A DNA stretch of 64,000 nucleotides from Aptenodytes patagonicus (taxonomy: Eukaryota > Chordata > Aves > Sphenisciformes > Spheniscidae): positions 806,001 through 870,000 of the forward strand of contig NC_134956.1 of NCBI RefSeq assembly GCF_965638725.1, read 5' to 3'. The stretch's first letter is position 1, and each line of letters begins with the position of its first letter. The notes beneath the pieces are model-generated. The model was not told the DNA's origin and ran no database searches. It saw only the letters and a program-made list of their open reading frames with translations. Shown here piece after piece: positions 11,901 through 25,165 of this stretch. The position numbers and the translations under genes were made by a program.

Positions 11901-13900
11901 GCTGCCTGGTGTGCTGATCCTTGTTGTGTTTCTTCTGAAGAAACCTGGTAAATACAATTATTTTCCTGTCTATATACTCCTGAAATGAACCGTTGATCAG
12001 ATGGGAATTGTGTTGTGACTTACACACGTCGGTGACTTTTGACTGGGGCGATACTTGCTTTTTTCAGGTAGGTCTGTTTGTGGAGCCGTCCCTGCAGATG
12101 CAGCAGGAAGGTGATGTTCCAGCCCTGACCGTGCTGGTTCTTTTATTAATGCAGATAAGCTCCAGAAATGCAACATAATGAAATGGATTTTAGGAGCTGT
12201 CAGGTCACAAATTCTGCATTATGAGAGAATTTGTTGCTCAGAGGGATGTGGATGTACTGTGATGCTGACGTTAGCTGTGTCGGTAAATAGATTACTTGTA
12301 ACTGATTCATCTGAAAGTCAAGCTTGTACCAGGAGGCAGCAACTTTTGTAAATTATGTGGTCCTTTCTGCCTTTTTTTTCCAGAGTGACAGTTGTAGTGT
12401 ACTATCAAGACTGCTGCTACATACGCTTGGATCTATATTTGACTATAAAACTTCTCCCTTGAAATAACTTTCACATGAAGAGTTTAGAGGCTGCGTAATT
12501 CAAGCTTTCAGCCTTACATGCAAAGCCTCATTAAGCTTTAGATTTTGCTCGGTAAGTGTGGGGAAGCTATCCATGGAGGACGACCTGCTATTTTGATAAA
12601 GTATCAGTTATAACAGTGAAATTCTTGTGACAAGTTCTTGGTTTTTCAAAGTCTGGTGAGCAAGGGGAGCTTGGGTTAATATCTTTTGGTGTAGTGCCAC
12701 TGGGGGGATTCACGGCATATATTTAGTGGTGTTGTATTTGCACATTAACAAGGCAGAAGGAAAAGTTAGGGGTTCCCCCCCACCCCCCTGGAAAGATCCC
12801 CATACTTTGCCTTTCACTATTGAGGCACCGCTGAGTGCAGCTACGGCACCATTGCTCTCGAGCAGCTTCAAGCGACAGGATGGGCATGGTGAGCCACTCT
12901 TCTGGGGACTTTTTTGTGTCTATCGTAGTTTTTCTGAGCTATTCAGGGCTTTGACACATTGTAAAAACCTGGGAAATTTAAGAAGAAATAAGCGGCTGCC
13001 GGTCCTTCTCAAACGGGTGTTCTTTAGGTCTGACGTAAAATACCCCAAAAAAAGAATTTACTCGTGTGTTGTTGTTTTTTAATTACTTTGCAAATAAGGT
13101 AAAAACTTCCTCAACATTCGGGTTTTGTTTATCAGGCCAGATAGACTATATCTAATATCATTCTCACTGTTAGTCAGCAGCGACAAGATGTGTAATCACT
13201 GCCTTTCTCCCCATAGTTCTCCCCAGCACCGGGAGAATTTTGAGTATAACTGAGTTCGCTGATCTCTCCAGTGCTGTTGCCCTTTCAGTCTTTGATTGAA
13301 AGTTCGGATGGACTTCAGAATAAGAAGTCGAGAGGTTGTCCTTGGGACGTGGGCTAAGGATCTGCGAGGGTTTGTATGAAGAGCCGGGCACCTGGAGAGC
13401 GTGCTCTGGTTTTGGTTTTATGGCTGACCTGGGGTGCGACCGGGGGTCAGGCCCACTGCTGTCTTAAGGCTTTTCCCCATTACCTGGAGATAGTTAATTT
13501 TGTCTTATTTTGTTTTTCTGGATTAATTTCTGTGCCAAATGCTGGTTATCAATAGCGAGCAGATGTTGAGAACGGTGGTGGATTCAGTTGGATGTACAGA
13601 ACTGATGTTGGTCAGAAGCTCAGGGAGTAATTACGATCAAGACACGATTTTACATCCTTTAAAAGCGATTCTTCCTACAAGCAGGCAGAGCAAGAAATAC
13701 GGGAGGGAGGAAATTGGGACCGCATTTAATAAAAGCAAAGCCTAACATGTGGAGACCCACCAGGAGCTATGCCAAACACAGACGACGTCTGTTTGCACAG
13801 TGCGCTTTTCCCCGATGTCCCTTGCCCCCCTTGCTGTTCTAAAAGACTCACTGCGTTTTTTCTGAAAGCATCTAGCAAACCGTATGCTATATAAAACCCT
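8946..13900. other. Intergenic DNA, nothing recognised
   Basis: No gene, RNA gene or recognisable mobile element was found. There is a poly(T) tract at about 11106-11122. Open frames in 9.1-10.7 kb are short and unrelated to any family I know. A small GC-richer patch at 10510-10610 shows no exon structure. Confidence 0.5.
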
Positions 13901-13919
13901 TACATGCTTGCAGATCCAG

Positions 13920-14760
13920 TAACAGCGTGCATGCTTCCGTGCCGTAGAGTGAGGGGCTTTGGTGCGTGTCACTGTGAGCTTGTCACCAGCACAGCCAACG
14001 CATACCGGTGGGGCACGTACCGCGGGATGCGGGGGACGCGTGGCGGCACCCCGTGTTGCTGCTGCTCCAGTCTTGTGCTGTGCTCTCGGTGCCCTCATTG
14101 CATGTTATTCTGGTACTGTCATTTCAAGCCCTCGGCATCTCTGCACCCTTTCGCGTCTGGCCGGCCATCTCGCCCTGCGGTGTGCAAAGGGTGGTGGAGG
14201 CTGACGGATCCCATCCCTGCCTTGTGCTCTGCTGGCATAGAGTATGGCATCTCTGCTTCCCAGGTGGGAGGAGGATCCTCGGCTTGGCTCCGTTTCCGTC
14301 GGACAAGGGAGGCGAGCTTGGGCCGTGCTGCTGAGCCTGCAGGCGCAGGAGAGGTGGTGCCCACGACTCGCCCCAGCAGCCCCGCCATCCCTGCAGCAGC
14401 CTCCTGCAGCAGCCGCCAGCTGGCACGCAGCGCCGCGTCCCCCTCCCCTCCTCACTCAGCGACAGCGTCCCATAAACCGAGACGAACACTGGGCGTCTTT
14501 GCTGGCTTTCTCTGTTTCTGCCTCCTAGGAGACTAGCTCTTCCCCCGCAGGAATCGGGACTCCGTCTGAGTGACTCCGCAAGGTGCTTGGGTTCTGCCAC
14601 CAGCATAAATATGTTTATGCTTCTAAGCTTTCAGTACGACCCGGGTGATGTGTTAACGGAGGATTTTGGTTTCCGTTTCCCTCCGGTACCCAAAATGCGG
14701 GCGGCGGCTGGCACGCTCTGGCAGGAGCATCTTCCGCGCGCTCCGGGTCCACGATCTCAT
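13920..14760. other. GC-rich patch with CpGs, no gene recognised
   Basis: Base composition rises sharply and open frames of 80-210 codons appear in several frames on both strands. This is expected where stops are rare because GC is high. The encoded peptides are low-complexity (Ser, Pro, Ala, Arg) and match no family I know, and no consistent set of splice sites points to one frame. It may be an orphan CpG island or enhancer. It ends in AT-rich sequence with a poly(T) at about 14818. Confidence 0.45.
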
Positions 14761-17700
14761 GTGGCCCTCTTGGGGTTTGTTTGGGTTTTCCTATACGTGA
14801 AATCCATATATGGATATTTTTTTTTTTAGATTCTGAAAATGAGATCGTCAGCGACTGACATGTGGCCCCCTCAGCTACGGTGCCAAGCGCAAGGCCCCGC
14901 CGCGGCTAAGGAGGAGGAAGAGGAAGATGGGAAGTGATTTATCATATGTGAGAAATTCTGTGCCATTCTGGTCCATTCGACACAATTTTGTAACTTCTTT
15001 CTAATCATTTTTTTATTTATAGTTGGAAATACAAAAATGTTATGCAAAAAAATAAAGGAGAATTATTTTGGGGGAAAAGGATTTTGTTCCAAATTGTTCC
15101 CTTCTGTTGTGAGCCAGGTTCCCGTGAGCAGCGGCTGGAGAAGAGGGAGGAGGAGGCGGCACTCCTTCAAATACTTTTTGTTTCACACAGTTAATTGTAA
15201 TTTAAGTAATCTTCCAAAAGATAAGCTAGGCACGTGTATTCAGATTCTAGTACAAGGAAGATAAGTTCCAATTCCATTTAAATTTCTCACAGTTATACAG
15301 ATAATACTCTCTTTTAAATCCGCTTAAATCAGTAAAGAAACCTACAGAGACTTCACCAGAGAGTAAGTTTGTACCTGTCACTTCCCTTTTTACCTCTTTC
15401 TTTTTCTTATAGACCGGCTGCGTTTTCTTGCCAGAGTTAAATACAGTTCTTGAGTCACTTCTAATTTTAAATGTAAGACTAAAATCCTTCTACAGACAAG
15501 TCAGTAATTGGAGCAATTTTTAAAAGACTTTAAAGTGCCTTCAACAAGCTAAAATTATGTAGTGGGAGATTTCTTTTTCTTGATTCACTGACGATGGGTT
15601 TCAGCTGTCTCCTGGGTTGAGGTGATGTACAAAGTAATTTGTAGCAATAAGCTCGTGAGTAATCATTTATTATAAAGGACAACTCGAGTTTTTTTAGAAA
15701 GATGGGTTTTAGCACTGCTCCTAAGGTGTGGGGGAGAGTCCTGCTCTTGCTGTTATGTTTGGGCCCCAAACTCTTCCGACCCTCTGCTGCTGTGCTATGC
15801 ACCCAAGGACCTCGGTTGCTTCCCCCTTAGACAGTTCCAGACCACGATGTTCTGACTCTTTCGCTCTCTTGTTTTTGATACCAGAGAAATAGGAATTTCT
15901 ATCTGCCCATAAGCCTTTCAGTACCATCCTTTGTCGCGGCTGGAGCCTGGCGTATTGTTTCATTGTTATCTGCCATGTCTGTCTCTTCCAAATCTTGGTT
16001 CGAAATAATAAATCTTATTTTGATGCCATTGTTCCCTATTTCCTTTCCACCTCGGCTTCTCTTGCCCGTCAGCGAGGGTGATGAGAGCGCAGGTGGATTT
16101 AGTCATATTGCTGAAGCTCAAGAGCCCTGAAGCAAAGAACCATTCAAATACTTTGTAAATTCAGAGTTTTGAAGCCCCAGGGCCAAAATATATATATTTG
16201 TGTTAACTTCGTGCTTCTCGGGGGTGCCTCCTGTCCTATCCCCACCTAAGGAAATGGGACTGATCTCCCGTATGAAAGCAGGGGTTAGATAATTGGTAAA
16301 GGCTGTCGCTGAATTGTTGCTTGCCTTGGGCTTTTCTGCTTGTAGGAGGGACGGGATCTGTTTCCCTTTCTAACGGGCGGGAGATGTGGGGTCCAACCGA
16401 GCGCTACAGCTTTCATTTTCTATTTTGGTTGCTGTCATCTTTCCCTTGGCTGTGAATACACCTCCCTCGCCCGCCGGTCCCGCATGCTGCCACCGGCACG
16501 CTGGGTACGGGGGACAAGGGTGTCGTGTCCCTGACATGCTTCTCCAGGATGAGGCACGAGTATTCCAGTGGTCATGGCAACAGAACACTGTGCCCTCACC
16601 TGAGATTTTTATTCCCTAAAAGTTTAAAAGGCTGCTTTCTCCAGGGAAATCCCGTGGTGGGTCTCCTGGGGCCTGGGTCATCTTCAGTGTGGGCAGCCTT
16701 CATCAGTTTTTCTGACGCCTGACCCTCTTCACTCCTCCTGCAGACCCTTGGGCTCCTCCATGGCCCCGGCTGTGGCTGCAGGAAGCCACTGGGCCTCCAT
16801 CTCCAGATAGGTAGTTTGAAAATGATTTATTAATATTCAGATTAAATATAAGGATTGGTATCAGGATGAAAGATCAGGAGTGGAAATTGTGGCATACCCT
16901 GGATGGTGGTTGCTCCCCACATCTGCCAAGCCCGCCTAGCTTTAGATAATCTCTAGCAGCAAAAGCCTGCTCCGTTTTGAGGTGTAGCCCATGTATTTAC
17001 TGCTTGCATTGCCGTTTGAAATAAAAGCCCTAAGAGGTGCTAAGGGTCCTTGAGCTCCCCCGGTATGAACCGCTGACTGGGATCCTCTGTGGAGGAAGAG
17101 CTGGGCTTTGGTGCTTTTCCTCCCTACCTGCTGTCTCCAGTTTCTCTCTTCCTTGCAGAGCAATGACAAATGTTCTCCTTTCGACGTGATGCCAAGCTAA
17201 CATTACGGTTTAGATTTTAATCAGAAATATTTTCTGCTGGCCATAATCAAAAGCCCAAGCAGGTGAGTATGACCATTACAAGGTTTAACATAGCACGTAA
17301 GAGTGAAAAGGAGGAATACAAAGACCTGAGCTTTAGCTTTGCTCTGAAATGCAATGCTTAGTCCCTGCTTCCATCAAGGTGCTGACACGTTTCCTCCCGC
17401 AGAGGCTGGACGTGCTTGTTCCAGTTTATACCTGCATTAAGCTCAGCAGCCGCTGGTGCAGTGCGCGGTGGGGACCAGGGACAGGACCCATGGGTGGACA
17501 GCCCTGTCCACCTGCCAGCAAGCAGCAGCCCCTGACTTGCCTGCGATGGAGCCCCTTGGGTTTGACCCTTGGGCTGTTGGGAGTGGATTGTTTTCAGCCT
17601 CCTTTTTTTTGACGTGCACGTGGGTTTCTTTACTGAGGCGACGAGATGGGTTAGCTGTGTGTGTCTTGTACCTGCTGGCTGACTGAAACAGCAGCGCTGA

Positions 17701-18754
17701 GCAAGGGGCACCTAAAGCAGCTCTCTTCATTGCACCCAGGAACATTTCAAGGCATTGGTAATGTCTCCAGCTCCGTTTGTCCGCTCGGAGCCGCCAGCAG
17801 TCTCACCGTCTCCTCTGAACATTTCATATATTTGCCATCCTAAAATGATTAACTCTGTGCTGAAGCTATTGCGGCGTTCCTGGATAGCGTCACTTAAAAC
17901 ATCACCTCGGAGCTCCCCCTTTGTAGTGCTCCCGTTGCCTTTGCTGCTTGGCTCAGTTCACAGGAAGCCCGGGAGGGTCCTCTGCCAACGCCGCTGCCTC
18001 GCGGGAAGTCTCCGACTAATGCTGATCCCTGAGAAATATTCTCCCGTGCTACCTGTGAGTCACTGCGGCTCACATGGGCCTGTACCACCTCCTGAAAAAA
18101 CACCTCTTTAAAAAAAACCAAACCCTTCCAGTTTGGGTGCTAGGTGCTATGAAAGCAATCCAGCACATTTGGTTTGACCGTGAGCATGCCCGTAAGAATG
18201 GGACGCCTTGGTGTTGGCTGGTTATTCTGAAATTACTTTGAATATAAAACAAGCGTTTAAGGAAAAAATAAGCAGTTTATTGCAATCTAGCTATTGACAG
18301 CATAGTTACGAGGTCTAGAGAGAGTTGTACAAGACTAAGATAAAAACCAACTTGTCTTTAGCTAAATTGTAGACCAACTCCTAGACGTTGTTCTCCCAAT
18401 TTCTTCCCTCCCCAGATGTGGATGTAAAGCAACTGAAGTCTTGGGATAATTTTCAGTAAAGATTTTCTGGGTTATTGGTGTGGGGTACCTTTATATCTTC
18501 AAACTATCCTTGGGGATGTCCTCAGACTTGGGCCTCGGCTTCAAGATTTTCTGTGATCTGTTAACCAGTGTGTAATCCTCCAGGAAAAGCAGTTTGAGTT
18601 ATCAGCTACCCCTCAGGCTTCTACAACAGCTAGAGGAGTAGCTAGTTAGTAAAGCCTTTGTAAGTGTGCTAACAGACAGCCCCACCGCTGTACAAGCTTA
18701 GTTATAACTACGCTGAATGTGATGTTTTCCTAGCTCTTAGCTGAGACAAAATGA
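14761..18754. other. Intergenic DNA, nothing recognised
   Basis: This is mixed-composition sequence. Open frames are short, discontinuous and lack motifs. No repeat family was identified. Confidence 0.45.
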
Positions 18755-18877
18755 TGGCTCCCAACCCACCCCCACCCCCCCCCCGAGAGCCCAGCTTTGG
18801 GGGCTCCCAACCCCACCCGAGAGCCCAGCTTTGGGGGCTCCCAACCCCCCCCCGAGAGCCCAGCTTTGGGGGCTGAA
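18755..18877 (+). repeat. Minisatellite, 34-35 bp unit, about 3.4 copies
   Basis: A unit containing CGAGAGCCCAGCTTTGGGGG followed by CTCCCAACCCC recurs with starts at about 18784, 18818 and 18853, preceded by a partial copy (GGCTCCCAACCC) at about 18756. The copies are nearly identical apart from the length of the internal C run, which suggests recent expansion. The minus-strand frames with repeated Gly/Leu/Ala peptides here come from the repeat. Confidence 0.9.
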
Positions 18878-21499
18878 TGGCTGAAGAACCGACGCATCCC
18901 CAAAACTAACCAAGCAGGTACGTTGGGATAACAACTTCTATGCTCTGACAAAGGAATCCACAAGAACGATGAGACTGATCTGCCAGATCCTTCTGAGATC
19001 TTCTCATAAAATGCAGAGTAAGTACCAAAATGCTCCTCGGTTGCAGTATTTAGGGGATAGAGTGGCTTGGGCTGTAGCTGGTCTCCACTTGGACGCACTG
19101 AGCATGACGCTGGTACCAACACAGCACTGGGCAAAGCAAGGTGAGATTTTAAGCCTGTGTGTGATCCAAATTCTGATCCGCTCGGTAGATCCTAAATCGC
19201 TCTGCAATGTGTCGTCCTAAAAGCAGGTGAGGCTGTGGATCCAGGGCCGCCTGGCCCGGCAGCACGGCTTCAGTCGGGATCCGGTGTGCGGGCGGGGGTG
19301 CGTCTCCGTCATGGGTGGGTCACACCTGAGCAGAAGCGTACAGTCAGCCGGAACACTAAAGTTGCCCTTCGTGTTTTGTGCGCTTTTCTAAAACGGACCA
19401 AGAACTAGAGTTTTGGAAACGGGCTTAAGTGTCTTGACCTTATTTCCATGCTCTCGGGCTACTTTTGTCCATCAAAGCCCTACGTGTCTGGTCTGCTAGC
19501 ACAACCCAAAGCCACGTGCCAAGGGGGGGAAGCTTGGGCACGTGCTTGGGAAAATTGGGGCTTTAAGAGCTGGAGGAACAACCGGGGCAGCTCTTGGCGT
19601 GTGAAAGGACGAAGCAGCCCCTGCCAGGGCTGACCTCCTCGCTGCTTTGCAGGAGGGTGTGCTCCCTCTTCACCCCCGCGTTGCATCCCAGCCTTTCTGC
19701 TGGAGGAGGAGAGATGGGGGTGCTGGGGGTCTTTGGCAGCTGTCAAAGGGAAAAATGGGGGAAATTACAGAGAAAAATGGGGGTGCCTTGGGCTCTGTTG
19801 GGCAAGGACTATTACAGCATTAAAGTTTACGGAAGAATTCTGCTTTTTTTTTCCCTGGAACGGGGGAGTTCTTGTTATTATTGAAGCAATAAGTAAAAAC
19901 GCTTGGTATATTAGAACAGCCGTGTGTTTTTCAGAAAGAAAGACATTTTAATTTGACCAAAAAAAAAAATATTTTTGTGGCAATAAAAGGAAATAATTGC
20001 AAACGTTAAAAATGCAGCTTAGTCTCCTGCAACAGGGGCTTCTGAAGCAGCAAAGTATTTTAGTAGCTACTGATTTGGGGGAGGGAGAGGGCAGGAATTG
20101 AAAAGGTTTCAAATCCCCTCTGGATTTGTACAGTTTCTGTGAGACTTAAGAGCATATTTAAATGGTTTATTTTCTGTCTTCAGTTTCTCGGTGCTTTAGT
20201 GCTCTGAGCAGGAGAATTTCTGGAGAGAAAAGGAGGAACAAAGTCGGTGAGACACTGATTTGATGCTGGGGGCATATGAAGATATTTGAAGCTGTTAGAT
20301 GTTTAACAAGGCTTTCGGGGGCTGTTAACATAGTCATGGAAATTGGGAGTCAGTTAAAAACGTCAAACATAGCAAAATAATTGTCAAATATTTGCTAACT
20401 GCACGTGAATGCTCGGCCGGCCGAGGCTGTTGGGCACGCTGGTCGGCTGCTGGCAGCGGTTGATGCGGTGAGTGCTTTTGAGAAGAGGTGTGCGTGGAGA
20501 CTTCGTAGGACTTTGCAGCCTTAAACGTTACATTTGGGGGGTTACTTTAGGAGGTAGCCTGGGTTTGTTGTCCTTTTTAGATTGAAGTGTGTGTTGGTTT
20601 TAAAAAAAAAAAACGATAAATTGGAGAGAATGAAGCTCCGCATTGCTGCGCCTGCCTATTGGTGGCAGAATGAACCTTGATTTTCATGTCCAATACTGTC
20701 TTGTAACGCTGGGGGGAGCGGGGACAGGAGAAGGTGGCAGGCGGCTGGGAAGAAGACACACTCCTCCCGACACGTCCGCCTTGTTAAGACAATCCCTGTG
20801 GTTTTGCTCTCGCCGGTGTGAAGTAACAAACAACCTAGGAACATATTTCCATATATATATATTTTTTTTTTTTTTTGCTGATGAATATTCATCGCTGAGA
20901 GACGATATGAAAGGAAGCTGGCAGTTAGCATCGTGGAAGGAAAAATATTTCTGTTTGCTGACCAGCGAAGATAAGTAAAGGGACACACGTCTTCTGGAGT
21001 TGAGCACTTGGAGCCTTTTATTCGTCCTCTTTCATTATTCTTCGCTGTTTTCTAACGTCTATTATCATAAAAGCAGACAAGTAAAACGTTCAAAAATTAC
21101 CTGCCTGGATGGTTCCTCAATGGGAAAATGTAGTTGCTGGAAAAGCAAAACCCAAATACTCTATTTTGGTTTGAACTGACACTATTAACAGACTTCCCTT
21201 GTCCAGTTCCAGCTAAATGAGAAACGATTCAGAGGTAGGCTATCCCACCCCCTGCCCTGCGGGAAGCGGGCCCGTCTCAGGGGTAGGCTTTGCTCTCCAT
21301 CGCTTTTTTTAATAAGCTCGGAGACGCTTTTTAGTGACCTCCTTTGACCCGAGCGCCTCGTCCGCGCTCGCAGCGCTATTTCTATTAGGCAGCTGAACTG
21401 ATTGCACGTCTTTCAGGCAGCGCTGTTCACTTTCTTTACCCTTTCTGGATAAACTTTTTGCTTTGCTAAGTGTCAGATGAGTTCAGGCTAAGGTAATAA
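18878..21499. other. Intergenic DNA, nothing recognised
   Basis: There is no convincing exon. A short AT dinucleotide run followed by poly(T) lies at about 20850-20876, and an A-run lies at about 19960-19970. GC content is moderate from 19.2 to 19.7 kb. Confidence 0.45.
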
Positions 21500-22140
21500 A
21501 TGAGTGTCAACAGGGACGATGGACCCTCCGTGAAAGGGCAGTGTGGGATGGCTGCGCTGGGCATGGAGCGAGGGACCCACGGATGGGTGAGGAGGCGGCG
21601 GGGGTTCGGCTGGAGCAAGCGGTCCCCGCTGGACCGCGGCGGGGGGGGGGGGGGAATCAGTCTGAGATGTTGTTTTCCAAGATGGAAAAGCAAAGCAGCC
21701 CTTCTCCTTCCCTCCGCTCCGTCTTCTGCACAGAAGGAGCGCCTCGAGGGGCCGTGCCCGCCCTGCGGAGCAGGGTCTCTGAGAGCCGGGGGGCTGCTTG
21801 ATGGGGGCACGAGAGAAGAAAACAGGGTGGAGCGGGATGAGGGGGTGCACACCTGCACGCTGTGCGGAAGTTTAAGCCCTGTGGCTGCAAACTCATTTCA
21901 GAGTCTGTTTCTTATGAGGGTGTGAACCGGGGGGGAAGGGTTGGGTGGAAACATGTAATTTTTTTTCATTGTCCTTTTTTAATCAGATCTAGGACAAAAT
22001 CCTCCGCGTGCCCGCTGGCGAGCCGGGCGCTGCCGGGAGCGGCGTCCCCAGGCGCCCGGCCGGGCCTGGGGCAGGTGGCGAGCCCGGGCTGGGGGCCAGG
22101 CAGGCGCAGGCAGGGAGGCAGAGGCAGCGCCGGCCTGTAA
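21500..22140. other. GC-rich patch, no gene recognised
   Basis: This includes a run of 14 or more G at about 21640-21654 and a CpG-bearing GC block at about 22005-22135. Overlapping open frames occur on both strands but have low-complexity content and no family resemblance. It may be regulatory; nothing in the sequence proves this. Confidence 0.4.
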
Positions 22141-23349
22141 ATAGTCAGTTCTCTCTGTTTTTTAAGAAATAACTGCGTTACCTCCTGGCTTTGCAAGATA
22201 CTGCTGTTACCGACGGTTAATGAAACGACACGGACGCTTGTGAGCTGCCCGAAACCCATTCCAAAATATTTATTTGCACAGAGCACTAAAACCTGAGCAT
22301 TAAAGTAAAGCAACAACGGCGGGATGTATTTTTCCGTGTACACCGAATTTCTGATGGGCCCAAGTTAGCTTTTCTGTGGCAGCAGCCCTCCCCTCCTCTC
22401 CCGTTCTTTGTCATGGTGATTCAGTAATGCTTTACTGTTGTCATGGTTGCAGGGTTACTACTAAAGCCAAAGCAACTGCACAACCCTTTTATTCATAGTT
22501 TCAGTGTATAAACTAATTAAGTAAACTGAAAGCAGCAGTCTATTCCCTGGGCCTTGTTTTTATAATACTCAGGATCAGATAGACTCGATTTCTGCAGTCC
22601 TCCTAAATATCAAAGCTGATTCTTGTTTCGTCTCCTTAGATGAGTTTTGTATCTTAAGACCAGGCAAAGTTCACTAATCATTTAATTGCCCAGAAACATC
22701 CTCGCAAAATTGAAAAGGTCTCTGGAAAATCTCTTTTGAGCTGCTAAAATAAAGCTGGGAGCCAGCGTGTTTCAGCCGAGCTGCATTCCTTATCGCTGCT
22801 TTAGTTGTGGCAGAAACCCAATCAAAATGTTTAGTTTCTGAGTTCATGCTTTGCTGTGTAAGGGGGAAAAAAAAAAAAGAAAGGAAAGGTGGCAAAATGA
22901 TGGGGGGGGATTTCTGCAAAGCTCCTCACTCCTTCCCCCCCCGCAGAAGCCCGGGAGCGCAGGAGGGATGGAGAGCAATAAACACTGTGTGGTACCAGCC
23001 GCAGCCGGCGGACAAAATGTTCTCCTCGGCTGTGAGAAGGTCGGTTGCACAATGACATGCGAGCTCATTTTTTATTAAAAACTTAATATAAGTCTATTTG
23101 CGAGCCCCGAGAGCGATGAGAGGAACCCACTCGTTTTTGCGTGAGATGGGAGCGGTTGCGCTGGCATTTGCCTTTGTCGGGGAAGGGTTTAGAAGATTTA
23201 GTGTCCCCAATTGGTGTCCTGTTTACTGATCAGCTGCTGCTCTGCCCTTGGCAATCGTCCTGCTCTGCTATGGACAAGGGGGAATTTAAGGAGAAATTGA
23301 AGCAACGTAAAAACCTATTTCCTTCTAAAATTAGCTGCGCCTTAGTGTT
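22141..23349. other. Intergenic DNA, nothing recognised
   Basis: This is AT-rich to mixed sequence with an A/G tract at about 22864-22888 and no coding signal that I can support. Confidence 0.4.
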
Positions 23350-25165
23350 CCCTTGGTATCTCCCCAGGAGGACGCGCTCGCTCTGGCATCCAGTCCCAGG
23401 GAGCACCGTGCCGTGCGGGGTCAGCCCTCCGCCCTCTTCCCACAGAGGGGAGTGAGGAGGTGGGAGATGCTCCCTGCCTCTCGGTTAAGCTGGGCTGAGG
23501 ACACGGGTCCTAATCAGCTCATCTCAAGGTACAAGGGGAGCTTGAATTTCCCCCTCGCCCCATGCGGAGCTGTTGGCCGCAGGCACCGCGGCGTCCCCCT
23601 GGCCGCTGGTGGTCCTCCCTTCGTGCCACCGCTGCAGAGGGGAGCGGTGGGAGGCGTTCAGGGCCCCTGCCTGTCTGGCAGTGTCGGGTGTTCGTCCGCT
23701 CCCCCTGTGTGGCGGGGACGGGGTCCGGCAGCTGAAGGGGCTCTGCTGCTGCGGGAGGGTGGTGGGCACAGGGCTCCTGGGGAGCTGCCTCTCGTTGAGA
23801 CGAGGGGACCAAGGGGCCTCCTGGGGACCATTTAACCGCTTCCCTTTTTCACAGGAGATGAAAACTCCCCAGTTCTTGTACAAACTGGCCCCGCAGAGAA
23901 GTTGCTCTCTGCTATCGGTGGTCCATCCCTCTCCTCTACCTTCTCTAGGGTGTGAGAGCAGCAGGACCCCAGTTGGGATGCCCCGGACTGAGGGATTCGG
24001 CGGCAAGCTTGCTGTGCCACGGCTCTTACTTACTTACGGCTTTCAGTATTTTGCATCGTTACCTATTACTCTGGTAGGACTTTTTTTTTTTTAATTATTC
24101 TTCACATATGGAAAAGGAAAGGAAAAAAAAAGTGTCCCTCTAAAGAGAATGAGCCCAGGGGAGGTAGTGGATCTACAGTGATACTTGTCATTCTTCAGAA
24201 TTGACTTTTATTCACTGAAGGTCCAGTTAACTGCCCAGCAAGCCGTCCCTGCAACACCCCAGGGAGGTGAAAGGGGAGAGGGGGCTTGTCCGCCTGCGGG
24301 TGCCGAGGCCAAGAGCCACTTGCGTTAGCAGCGCACTGCAGAGAGGGTGTTATTTGATTGTCTGCCAAATGAATAAGGAATCTTGGCGGTGCTTAAAGGG
24401 AAATAATTTGCAGTAACAATGGAGGCCTCCTTCCCCGTTAGCCCAGGAAGCAGTGCTGTCTGCCGACCCAGAGAGGGAAAATAGCTTTCTCCATGCTTCA
24501 CGCTCATCGCTTTTGGGAGGCAGAGATTTCTTTTGCACAGCAGCAGGGGCATCGACGGGGGGTGATGGAGAGGGGGGACCCCACACGGCCGCAGACCCTC
24601 TGCCACCGCCAGCGCATCTGGCTGTGCAGCGGCATCCCCTGCTTTCTGCCCCTTCCCTTTGCCCCCTCCGGCTGAGGTGGGTGGACGTGGCCCTACCCTG
24701 CAGGGAGCGCAACGTCACGAAGCCGCAGCTGGAAATGCGGTGTGGTTGTTAACGTGAGCAACGTCTGTGCACCGGCCCCAGGTGGCCGCTCCCAGGCGCC
24801 GAGGGCAATGGGGGTCCGTCCTGCTGCCAGCAGGACACGAGGTGCCTTCGCTGCCGGGAGGGCTGAGATGCGGCCGTGGCGAACGCCGGGAGCTGCCGAG
24901 CGCTGCTTGGGCTGACGTCGGCTGCTGGACCGCCGGGACGCCCAGGGAAGCGCCATGCCCTCTGCTGCAGCGTGGCTGGGGGGGGTCCACGTCGTGACGC
25001 CGGGGCAGCTTTCCCGAAGGCCAAGGCCAGCAGCTGGAGCAGCACAACCGGATTTGCCTGGACTAAACCAGGGTAACCACATGCGTATCATCAGGTCTAA
25101 CCCGGTGCTGCTCAATCCGGAGCAGGTTGTATTTGCTGCAGCCGTGCCTGTGCCAGCAGAGCCAT
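23350..25165. other. GC-rich domain with CpGs and ACGT motifs, no gene recognised
   Basis: Two GC-rich blocks (about 23370-23830 and 24540-25160) carry open frames of up to 173 codons on both strands. These frames overlap, are low-complexity and have no shared exon boundaries, so none is called as a gene. The second block has several ACGT-type sites, including TGACGTCG at 24913-24920, which resembles a CREB/ATF site. An intergenic regulatory element or the promoter of an unannotated non-coding RNA is possible; this is inference only. Confidence 0.4.

Noticed and set aside
13904..14606. Overlapping frames of 80-210 codons on both strands
   Set aside because: All are explained by a GC-rich patch with few stop codons. 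The peptides are low-complexity, several frames are equally open, and no splice-site pattern selects one.
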